Source: Sporocytophaga myxococcoides DSM 11118 (lineage in GTDB: Bacteria > Bacteroidota > Bacteroidia > Cytophagales > Cytophagaceae). From it: a stretch of DNA of 64,000 nt. The notes beneath the pieces were generated by a model that searched no databases, was not told where the DNA came from, and saw nothing but the letters and a program-made list of their open reading frames with translations. Each line of letters opens with the position of its first letter. Position 1 is the stretch's first letter. This document shows positions 33,272 to 40,120 of this stretch, piece by piece. The stretch lies in contig NZ_KE384560.1 of assembly GCF_000426725.1 (NCBI RefSeq), forward strand, positions 392,820-456,819, given 5' to 3'. Made by a program: the position numbers and the translations under genes.

Positions 33272-34411
33272 TTATTTAACAAGCATTTTAGACATTACAG
33301 ATTTGAAAGCTTTTAAGAATAAGTCTGCTTCTTCTTTAGTGATATTTAAAGCAGGAAGTATTCTCATCGTATTTTTGTCAGAAGATGATCCTGTGAATAT
33401 TTTGTGATCATCAAGAAGTGAATTTCTCACGCCAGCGCAAGGAATTTCAAGTTCAACACCAATCATTAATCCAAGACCTCTTATTTCTTTTACTCCAGAT
33501 ACCTTTTTCAATTCAGTCATAAGGTAATTACCTATGTTTTCTGAATTTGAAAGAAGGTTTTCATCTTTAATTATATCCAGCACTGCAATACCAGCCGCAC
33601 ATGCTAAGTGATTTCCGCCGAAAGTTGTGCCAAGCATTCCGTGTACAGCTTTGAACTCAGGACTGATCAATACACCTGCGATAGGAAATCCATTACCCAT
33701 TCCTTTGGCAACTGTGATAAGGTCCGCTTTAACTCCTGAATGTTGGTGTGCAAAGAATTTGCCGCTTCTTCCGTATCCTGATTGTACTTCATCAAGGATT
33801 AAAACAGCTTTGAATTTTTTACAAAGTTCATCTATCTTTTTAAGGAAAGGAGTACTTGGAATCTGCACGCCTCCAACACCTTGTATTCCTTCAATAATAA
33901 CAGCTGCAACATCTTCATTCATGTTCTTTTCAAATGCCTCAATATCATTGAAAGGAAGGAATTGAATGTTTTCAGTTTTGTTTACAGGGGCTTGCATTGA
34001 ACTACCGTCAGTAGCTGCAACTGCAAGAGAAGTTCTTCCATGAAAACTTTTGCTGAAGCTGATGATTTTTTTTCTTCCAGTATGGAAAGAAGCTAATTTT
34101 AATGCATTCTCATTAGCCTCTGCTCCTGAGTTTACAAGGAAAAGATCATAATTGTCATATCCGGAAAGCTTACCTAGTTTTTCAGCAAGTTCACTTTGCA
34201 CAGATATTACAACAGAGTTGGAATAAAAGGCAATGTTATTTAACTGTTCAGTAATCTTTTTTACATAATGTGGATGAGTATGACCGATAGAGATAACAGC
34301 ATGACCGCCATAAAGGTCCAGGTATTCATTACCTTGTTTGTCCCAAAGCTTGATTCCCTGAGCTTTTACAGGCTCCACATTAAGGAGAGGATAGACGTCG
34401 AATAGTTTCAT
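33272..34411 (-). CDS. argD: N-acylornithine aminotransferase
   Basis: A 379-residue class III PLP aminotransferase. It converts N-acylglutamate semialdehyde to N-acylornithine with glutamate as donor. Visible are the cofactor-binding NSGAEANENALKLAS (about residue 93), SKSFHGRTSLAVAATD, the acidic ILDEVQSGYGRSGKF, and the Schiff-base lysine in VAKGMGNGFPIAG. FGGNHLACAAGIAVLDI closes the second subunit site. Length is typical. It lies directly before argF' with adjoining stop and start. The 5' side is bounded by the repeat-flanked relic that separates it from argC. Confidence 0.95.
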   Translation of the reverse strand: MKLFDVYPLLNVEPVKAQGIKLWDKQGNEYLDLYGGHAVISIGHTHPHYVKKITEQLNNIAFYSNSVVISVQSELAEKLGKLSGYDNYDLFLVNSGAEANENALKLASFHTGRKKIISFSKSFHGRTSLAVAATDGSSMQAPVNKTENIQFLPFNDIEAFEKNMNEDVAAVIIEGIQGVGGVQIPSTPFLKKIDELCKKFKAVLILDEVQSGYGRSGKFFAHQHSGVKADLITVAKGMGNGFPIAGVLISPEFKAVHGMLGTTFGGNHLACAAGIAVLDIIKDENLLSNSENIGNYLMTELKKVSGVKEIRGLGLMIGVELEIPCAGVRNSLLDDHKIFTGSSSDKNTMRILPALNITKEEADLFLKAFKSVMSKMLVK

Positions 34412-34836
34412 ACTTAAGTTGTAAGTTATAAGTTATAAGTATTAAGTAGTTTGCCTTACCTTTTTAATAAAAGAAATAAGCATGGCTTTTACTTCATTAA
34501 CTTCCTGGTTCAATTCTTCAAATAAATCTTGAGTCAGGTATTTCAAATCCTTTGAAAGGAGTAATAAATATTCAATTTCATCAGCAGATCCCAAAGATAT
34601 TTGCAGAAAATTTGCGAAGTCAGCATTGGTGCGCCTTCCACAGTCTTCCGCTATATTACAAGTAATCGATGCCTCAGCTCGCCTCAATTGACTTACAAGA
34701 TTGAATAATTCCCGATTTGGGAAAGACTTCAGTAGCTTTATAGATTTTAAGCGTTAAACTATAGGCTTTTTGCCACACTATTAATTCCTTATAGTCTTGC
34801 ATAATTACTTATAACTTACAACTTATAACTTAAAAC
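34412..34836. mobile_element. Candidate mini-element: four-helix-bundle relic flanked by inverted repeats
   Basis: The whole argC-argD spacer consists of a frameshifted four-helix-bundle gene between two A/T-rich arms. The left arm (34412-34449) contains TTAAGTTGTAAGTTATAAGT; the right arm (34801-34836), reverse-complemented, contains TTTTAAGTTATAAGTTGTAAGTTATAAG. Both are built from the same 7-8-base units, in inverted orientation. A solo copy of such an arm lies between argF' and argB. Mobility is inferred from this layout only. Confidence 0.5.
34442..34802 (-). pseudogene. Four-helix-bundle protein (23S rRNA intervening-sequence protein family), frameshifted
   Basis: The N-terminal part begins at the ATG at 34800-34802 and reads MQDYKELIVWQKAYSLTLKI, then YKATEVFPKS, a classical start for this family. 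After a GGG run (34711-34713) the frame must shift by one base to continue ELFNLVSQLRRAEASITCNI, AEDCGRRTNADFANFLQISL and GSADEIEYLL, which is the conserved remainder. Without the extra G the product would be about 119 residues, the usual family length. As it stands, translation stops after about 43 residues, or starts internally for an 81-residue fragment. Family members occur in 23S rRNA insertions and as free genes, and are related in fold to the Avd accessory protein of diversity-generating retroelements. A sequencing error in the G run is possible. Confidence 0.8.
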
Positions 34837-35808
34837 TCAGAAGGCTGCTGCCTTTAGTCTTAATCCTTCCGTTTCCTCCAGACCAAACAACAGGTTCATA
34901 TTCTGAACCGCTTGTCCTGAAGCCCCCTTCAGAAGGTTGTCAATCATGCTCACGATCAGAAGATAGTTGTCATGCTTTTCGATATAGATGATTGTATTGT
35001 TTGTATTCACTACTTGCTTTAAATCAGGATTTACTCTGCTTACATGGGTAAAAGGATGAGAAGCATAATAGTTTTCATACATCGCATAAGCTTCTTCCTG
35101 AGTCAAAGTAGACTTCACATGAAGCGTCGCGAATATACCCCTTGTAAAGTCACCACGGAAAGGAATAAAGTTGATGGCCTTATCCATTCCTGGCTGAAGT
35201 ATTCTTAAGCTCTGTTTGATTTCTTTTAAATGCTGGTGATTGAATGCCTTGTAAATAGACATGTTATTGTTTCTCCAGCTGAAATGAGAAGTAGCAGAAA
35301 GACTCTGACCAGCTCCTGTAGAACCTGTTATAGCTGAGATATGAACCTCATCCTGAATTAGACCTTTTGAAGCAAGAGGAAGAAGTCCAAGCTGAATGCA
35401 TGTAGCAAAACAGCCAGGGTTCGCAATATGATGCCCTTTTTTAATCTTGTCTCTCTGAAGCTCTGGTAATCCGTAGATAAAGTCGTTGCCTTCTTTAGCG
35501 ATACGGAAATCCTGACTAAGGTCAATTATTTTAATAGTTGATGCAATCTTGTTTTCCGCAAGGAATTTGGAGGCATCGCCATGACCCACGCAAAGAAATA
35601 ATACATCAATTGCATCTGATAATGTAGAGGAAAATTTCAGATCCGTAACACCCAGAAGGTCAGTATGAACCTGAGAGATCGGGTTACCAGCGTTACTATT
35701 GCTGTGTACAAAAGCAATTTCAACAGAAGGATGGAATACAAGGATTCTTAAAAGTTCACCACCTGTGTATCCGGCACCACCGACAATTCCTACTTTAATC
35801 TTTTTCAT
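34837..35808 (-). CDS. argC: N-acylglutamyl-phosphate reductase
   Basis: A 323-residue NADPH-dependent reductase that makes N-acylglutamate semialdehyde. It has the nucleotide-binding start VGIVGGAGYTGGELLRIL, the catalytic cysteine in HIANPGCFATCIQLGL (about residue 133), the substrate segment GSTGAGQSLSATSHFSW and the late HQHLKEIKQSL. It belongs to the shorter (type 1-like) class. Its stop codon touches the inverted-repeat arm of the four-helix-bundle cassette. Upstream is a 302-base repeat-rich spacer to argG. Confidence 0.96.
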   Translation of the reverse strand: MKKIKVGIVGGAGYTGGELLRILVFHPSVEIAFVHSNSNAGNPISQVHTDLLGVTDLKFSSTLSDAIDVLFLCVGHGDASKFLAENKIASTIKIIDLSQDFRIAKEGNDFIYGLPELQRDKIKKGHHIANPGCFATCIQLGLLPLASKGLIQDEVHISAITGSTGAGQSLSATSHFSWRNNNMSIYKAFNHQHLKEIKQSLRILQPGMDKAINFIPFRGDFTRGIFATLHVKSTLTQEEAYAMYENYYASHPFTHVSRVNPDLKQVVNTNNTIIYIEKHDNYLLIVSMIDNLLKGASGQAVQNMNLLFGLEETEGLRLKAAAF

Positions 35809-36110
35809 GATTTTAAAAACGTAAAGCTTAAAGCAAAAAGCTGAAAGAGTTTGTATTCAGTTTTAGCTTTAAGCTTTAAAATGATTTATTATAAATGAAC
35901 TCATCTAAATCCTCTCCCAATTAGGAGAAGTAGTTGAGTTGGTTGTTAACTTTTAGCTTTTAACTTTAAAGAACCTCATCCTAAATCCTTCTCCTGAAGG
36001 AGAAGGACTTTAATGCGTTGAAAATTTTAATTCTTCTACTTCAAGTAAGCTTTCTCAAAAACTACAACTTAAGACTTTTAACTTTAAGCTTTCTGCTTTT
36101 CGCTGTCAGC
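35809..36110. repeat. Repeat-rich argC-argG spacer: two repeat families
   Basis: It holds a perfect 13-bp inverted repeat TAAAGCTTAAAGC / GCTTTAAGCTTTA (35822-35834 and 35866-35878), and a further ACTTTAAGCTTTCTGC-type copy just after the argG stop (36060-36105). Between them are two copies of a second motif, CTCATCTAAATCCTCTCCC (from 35900) and CTCATCCTAAATCCTTCTCC (from 35975). Each is followed by its own short inverted complement: CCTTCTCC-TGAA-GGAGAAGG in the second copy. No coding potential. Confidence 0.65.
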
Positions 36111-37295
36111 TTAGTTATTCACCTTATGGAAAATCATTGTCTGATTTCCGAAGATCTTAGAGAACCCTTTCACATCTTCACCAGACCATGCATTGTTCAT
36201 CTCACCGTAGCTTCCGAATTTAGAAGACATAAGGTCATGAGAAGACTCTATACCTATCACATGGAATCTGTATGGAGCAAGGTATACTTTCACTTTACCG
36301 GAAACAAACTTCTGAGAATCATCAAGGAATTGTTCTATATTTCTCATTACAGGCTCAAGGAATTGGCCTTCATGAACGAAGTTCCCATACCAGCCGGAAA
36401 GTTGCTCTTTCCAGTAGGTTTGCCATTTGGTTAAAGTGTGTTTCTCAAGTGTATGGTGTGCTTTGATGATTACCATCGGAGCAGCAGCTTCAAAACCTAC
36501 GCGTCCTTTAATACCAATGATAGTGTCACCTACGTGGATATCTCTGCCGATTCCAAATGGAGCGGCAATGTCATTCAATTTAAGAATAGCCTCTACAGGA
36601 GAAAGCTTCTGGCCATTAATACCAACAAGTTCACCTTTTTCAAAAGTTAATTCGACTTCTTCAGCCTCTGTTTTTGTAACTTGAGTAGGGAATGCAGTTT
36701 CAGGAAGATATTGACCTGAAGTCAGAGTCTCTTTACCACCTACACTGGTTCCCCAGATACCTTTATTGATAGAGTATGCAGCTTTTGTCCAATCAGAAAC
36801 AACTCCTTTTGATTTCAGATACTCGATTTCGGCCTCTCTTGAAAGCTTCATGTCTCTGATAGGAGTGATGATACCTACATTAGGAATCAGGATATTGAAG
36901 ATCATGTCGAAACGTACCTGATCGTTTCCAGCTCCTGTGCTGCCGTGGGCTACAAAGTCAGCATTGACCTGCTTGCAGTAATCAGCAATTGCAGTTGCCT
37001 GAAATACTCGTTCAGCACTAACAGATAGTGGGTATGTGTTATTTTTTAGGATGTTACCGAATATGAGGTACTTAACACAATCTTTATAGAACTTGTCAAC
37101 CACATCAAGGGTAACGTGGGTTTTTACGCCCAATTTGTAAGCTTTAGCTTCTATTTCTTTAAGCTCTTCCTTAGTGAAACCACCTGTATTGACGATGGCG
37201 GAATGAATCTCAAGACCTTTCTCTTCTGAAAGATATTTTACACAATAGGAGGTATCGAGCCCTCCGCTAAAAGCCAGTACTACTTTCTTACTCAT
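36111..37295 (-). CDS. argG: Argininosuccinate synthase
   Basis: A 394-residue ligase joining citrulline and aspartate with ATP. The N-type ATP pyrophosphatase loop LAFSGGLDTSYCV (residues 6-18) is intact, as are HGSTGAGNDQVRFD (about residue 115), GVVSDWTKAAYSINKGIWG and the citrulline-binding EGQFLEPVMRNIEQFL. It lies 65 bases after the GNAT gene and is probably the second gene of the cluster. In this pathway acylcitrulline must be deacylated by the M20 enzyme before this step. Confidence 0.97.
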   Translation of the reverse strand: MSKKVVLAFSGGLDTSYCVKYLSEEKGLEIHSAIVNTGGFTKEELKEIEAKAYKLGVKTHVTLDVVDKFYKDCVKYLIFGNILKNNTYPLSVSAERVFQATAIADYCKQVNADFVAHGSTGAGNDQVRFDMIFNILIPNVGIITPIRDMKLSREAEIEYLKSKGVVSDWTKAAYSINKGIWGTSVGGKETLTSGQYLPETAFPTQVTKTEAEEVELTFEKGELVGINGQKLSPVEAILKLNDIAAPFGIGRDIHVGDTIIGIKGRVGFEAAAPMVIIKAHHTLEKHTLTKWQTYWKEQLSGWYGNFVHEGQFLEPVMRNIEQFLDDSQKFVSGKVKVYLAPYRFHVIGIESSHDLMSSKFGSYGEMNNAWSGEDVKGFSKIFGNQTMIFHKVNN

Positions 37296-37360
37296 TAGTG
37301 AAAATGCTTAATTGAGCTTTAAATTTAAAGATAAATTTTAAAAACAGGACAAAGGCGACA

Positions 37361-38038
37361 TTAATTTGTCGCCTTTGCTGTAGAAAAAAGAGTCAATACT
37401 TTTGAAGACATCTTTAAAGCTTTGAGTAGCTTATGATTTTTTAGTCTTTGGAAACGCTCGTAGAGTTTGGATTTTTTTACAAACTCCCATTTTTTCTTAT
37501 TCTTCTCTTCAGGATCGTAAAGCATTCCTGTGCAAAGACAGTTTTTATAGTTCTTGCTTTCCAGTATCTGAAAGTTAACGCAGCTTTGGCAACCTTTCCA
37601 AAAGGTTTCATCATCTGTAAGTTCTGAAAATGTAACCGGACGATAACCTAGTTCGGAATTAATTTTCATCACAGCGGCACTCGTCGTAAGGCCAAAGAGC
37701 TTTGCGTCTGGATATTTTTTTCTTGATAGCTCAAATGCCTTCTCCTTGATCTTTGTAGCAAGGCCTTCTTTTCTGAATTCCGGTGATACAATCAGACCTG
37801 AGTTGGCCACATATTTATTGTGAGACCAGGTTTCTATGTAGCAAAAGCCAGCAAATCTGCCATCCTTAGTGGTGGCGATAACGGCTTTGCCTTCTTCCAT
37901 TTTTTTCTTAATATATTCAGGATTTCTTTTAGCTATACCGGTACCACGTGCCTTGGCACTTTCTTCCATTTCTTTACAGATTGCCTCTGCAAGAACTTTA
38001 TGTTTTTCCCCAGCAATAGTTACAATAAAATCAGCCAT
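37361..38038 (-). CDS. GNAT acyltransferase, probable N-acylglutamate synthase
   Basis: A 225-residue protein with a GNAT fold: GKAVIATTKDGRFAGFCYIE, then NSGLIVSPEFRKEGLATKIKEKAFEL with the acyl-CoA-binding R/GxGxA-type loop (SPEFRKEGLA), and KLFGLTTSAAVMKINSELGYRPV. The C-terminal ~75 residues add four cysteines (WKGCQSC, NCLCTG) and a basic helix. It opens the arginine cluster and lies directly before argG. No argA or argJ is seen. In Bacteroides thetaiotaomicron a GNAT protein next to argG has been identified as the enzyme that starts the acylated pathway, so the same role is likely here. The acyl donor (acetyl- or succinyl-CoA) is not known. Confidence 0.75.
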   Translation of the reverse strand: MADFIVTIAGEKHKVLAEAICKEMEESAKARGTGIAKRNPEYIKKKMEEGKAVIATTKDGRFAGFCYIETWSHNKYVANSGLIVSPEFRKEGLATKIKEKAFELSRKKYPDAKLFGLTTSAAVMKINSELGYRPVTFSELTDDETFWKGCQSCVNFQILESKNYKNCLCTGMLYDPEEKNKKKWEFVKKSKLYERFQRLKNHKLLKALKMSSKVLTLFSTAKATN

Positions 38039-38677
38039 TTTTTCTGCTCAGATAAATAAAATTGATAAAATTAACCCTGGCTTATATTTACAAAGCCCTT
38101 TTTAAATTTTAAAAGAGTAAAGTGAATTGAGAGCAGAATTACCACATGGGTAATTCAAGAGGTATACCGGCCTAGGGCCTGGGGTTCCTGAATGGTAAAA
38201 TTCTTCCTGCACCCATGGTTGTGGGAGTAGAGATGAGGTTAGAATATTTAAAAGTATTTACCATTTCTTGTTAATGAAAGAAAGCACAAATTTAAGCTAA
38301 AATGCAGATTTTTCAAAAAGAGTTCATTGAAAATCTACAAAAAAATAACTCTAATTATTACAATACTGTTTATTTAACATTTTGGCCCATATTCATCCGC
38401 TCATTATCAGTACTTTCTTCTTCCACACAAACACTGATTCAATAGATAAGCAAAAAAACACGTTATATAAATAATTATACAAGGATAATAAGCTAGATTG
38501 TTAGTATATTGTATAATAGAGGCTTCGGGGACAAGCAATTTCACAGATGTTCTGCTATAGCTGAGAAATGTTCTTTCATATTCAAATTTTGTTTGATCCT
38601 TTACCTGGAGTTCCTCATTGCGGAGTGAGTTTTTTCCGATAAATAAGATTTCTCAAAATTATTTGGTCCTGTGATTA
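38039..38677. other. Long upstream region of the arginine cluster with hairpins
   Basis: About 640 bases without coding potential between the divergently unrelated lipoprotein gene and the GNAT gene, both on the minus strand. It contains a perfect 8-bp hairpin GAATTACC-acatg-GGTAATTC (38136-38156), then an unusually GC-rich stretch CCGGCCTAGGGCCTGGGG (38168-38185) and CCCATGGTTGTGGG (38213-38226). These could form a structured leader for the arginine operon on the minus strand, but I recognise no known riboswitch. The half further upstream (38300-38670) is plain A/T-rich sequence. Confidence 0.4.
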
Positions 38678-39856
38678 TTACTTGTTCTTTCGTTGAATCT
38701 CGTTTTTTGATAGAAGAACATATGCATTCATGGTCGTATTCCGGTTATCTGTGTTCAATTTTATTTTCCATAAATATTTTTCCGCTTGTGAAACTAATGG
38801 CATTTCACAAATAAACTCCAAAGTTCTTGTTTCTCCGGGGCTGAGGTTTTTGTAATTGTTGCCATCAATTGTGCTTATTCCATCAGGAATAGTTATTTCA
38901 TGCATTTGATTGCCAAAATTGTCCTGAACACTCACATCGCCTTTTAACGACAACTTTTCTTTCGGACAAAAGAATTCCTGGTTACAGAAGTTGACTATTT
39001 TGCAGGTGAGAATAAAGTATTGTTCATCACTGGTTAGTTCCCTGGATCTTTCTCCAGGAGTATGGTCCAATAAAAATTTTACTGGTCTAATTTGTGCTGA
39101 AAGTGCTGTGATTTCAAGATTTCCCATCTTTAAGGTTTCTCCTAGTGAAAGAGTGTGCTTCAGAATGTCTTGGATATCTGAAGTCTTTCTGGAAAAATGC
39201 ACTCCTTCGACTGAATCTTTCATCTTCTGAAGATAAAAAGCTTCTTCAAAGCGCATTTCTTTGATCGCTCTTGAAATCTTTTCTTCAAGCCCATGTCTTT
39301 TTGTGGAATTATTTTTCGCTGATTTTTTTTTGCTGAAATTCAGATAGATTTTATAATCGCTTTTCTCAGAGACAACCTTGAAAATCTTTTCTTCTGAGGT
39401 AACCACTACAGGCTTTTCCTCCATCAGACTAAAAAGTGCATTTTCAGGATCTGGCATTTTCTCCTCATTTCTACTGATAGAGTTTAGCATAAAAAAGCCC
39501 AACTCTCTCATAATTTCTTCTGCATCAGGTTTGTATAGTTTTGTATATACAATTAAAGTGTCAGCTTGTTTCTCAGTCCTCAGGATTTCATATTTGTATT
39601 GCTTCCTTACATTTTTGGGGAGCTTTTTCTTAAGATAATTTTTTCTGTTTATTTCTCTTATAAACAGGTCTCTAGTTTTAATTTTTTGATCTTCTGCTGA
39701 TAGAAGTTCATATGCATCATCAGGCTGGGATTCAATATAAGTTAAGTCAAGATAGTTTTTTACAACATCTTCCGGCTTTCTGTGACAACCGCTAAACCCC
39801 ACAATATTTGATATTACAAAAAGTATGTATAAATAAAGCTGTATTTTTTTTTCCAT
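38678..39856 (-). CDS. Lipoprotein of unknown function
   Basis: A 392-residue lipoprotein: MEKKIQLYLYILFVISNIVGFSGC with lipobox GFSGC. After the anchor, HRKPEDVVKNYLDLTYIESQPDDAYELLS resembles the helix-strand start of NTF2-like DUF4878 lipoproteins. The centre is Lys-rich (KKKSAKNNSTKRHGLEEK), and residues ~245-380 look like an Ig-like sandwich of the DUF4352 type with strand patterns TSDEQYFILTCKIVNF and LSPGETRTLEFICEMP. These resemblances are weak. No catalytic motif. It stands alone and its promoter region faces thrA. Confidence 0.7.
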   Translation of the reverse strand: MEKKIQLYLYILFVISNIVGFSGCHRKPEDVVKNYLDLTYIESQPDDAYELLSAEDQKIKTRDLFIREINRKNYLKKKLPKNVRKQYKYEILRTEKQADTLIVYTKLYKPDAEEIMRELGFFMLNSISRNEEKMPDPENALFSLMEEKPVVVTSEEKIFKVVSEKSDYKIYLNFSKKKSAKNNSTKRHGLEEKISRAIKEMRFEEAFYLQKMKDSVEGVHFSRKTSDIQDILKHTLSLGETLKMGNLEITALSAQIRPVKFLLDHTPGERSRELTSDEQYFILTCKIVNFCNQEFFCPKEKLSLKGDVSVQDNFGNQMHEITIPDGISTIDGNNYKNLSPGETRTLEFICEMPLVSQAEKYLWKIKLNTDNRNTTMNAYVLLSKNEIQRKNK

Positions 39857-40045
39857 AACTTTTAAAAATGACCAATCGCATTCTTCCTCCGTAACAGGAG
39901 AACTCTGAAAAAATAATTAATGTTAAAATATAATGTATCGTATTGAGAATTACACTGATATATAGTGGTCTATAGAGATTTTTTGGATAATCGAAAATAT
40001 TTTAGTAGTTGGCTGGCAGGAATTTGAATTAAAAAAACTAAAAAC

Positions 40046-40076
40046 TTGGGACGGGAGGTTCAAAATCTTAACTTTG
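40046..40076 (+). promoter_or_regulatory. Bacteroidota-type promoter of the threonine operon
   Basis: TTG (40046-40048) and TAACTTTG (40069-40076) fit the -33 TTG and -7 TAnnTTTG consensus with 20 bases between. They lie 44 bases before the thrA start. Confidence 0.6.
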
Positions 40077-40120
40077 CCCGATTATTTATTGGATAAATTG
40101 TAATTCGGAATCTAGAGGTA

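Noticed and set aside
36018..36434. 138-residue plus-strand frame over the end of argG
   Set aside because: Antisense shadow of argG plus the repeat spacer; repeats account for its start.
38039..38130. ArgR operator (ARG box) before the arginine cluster
   Set aside because: No pair of 18-bp TGAAT-type palindromes could be read there; regulation left open.
38616..38632. CTCATT / AGTGAG hairpin followed by T6 as a terminator
   Set aside because: No plus-strand gene ends upstream of it and the stem is short; most likely chance.
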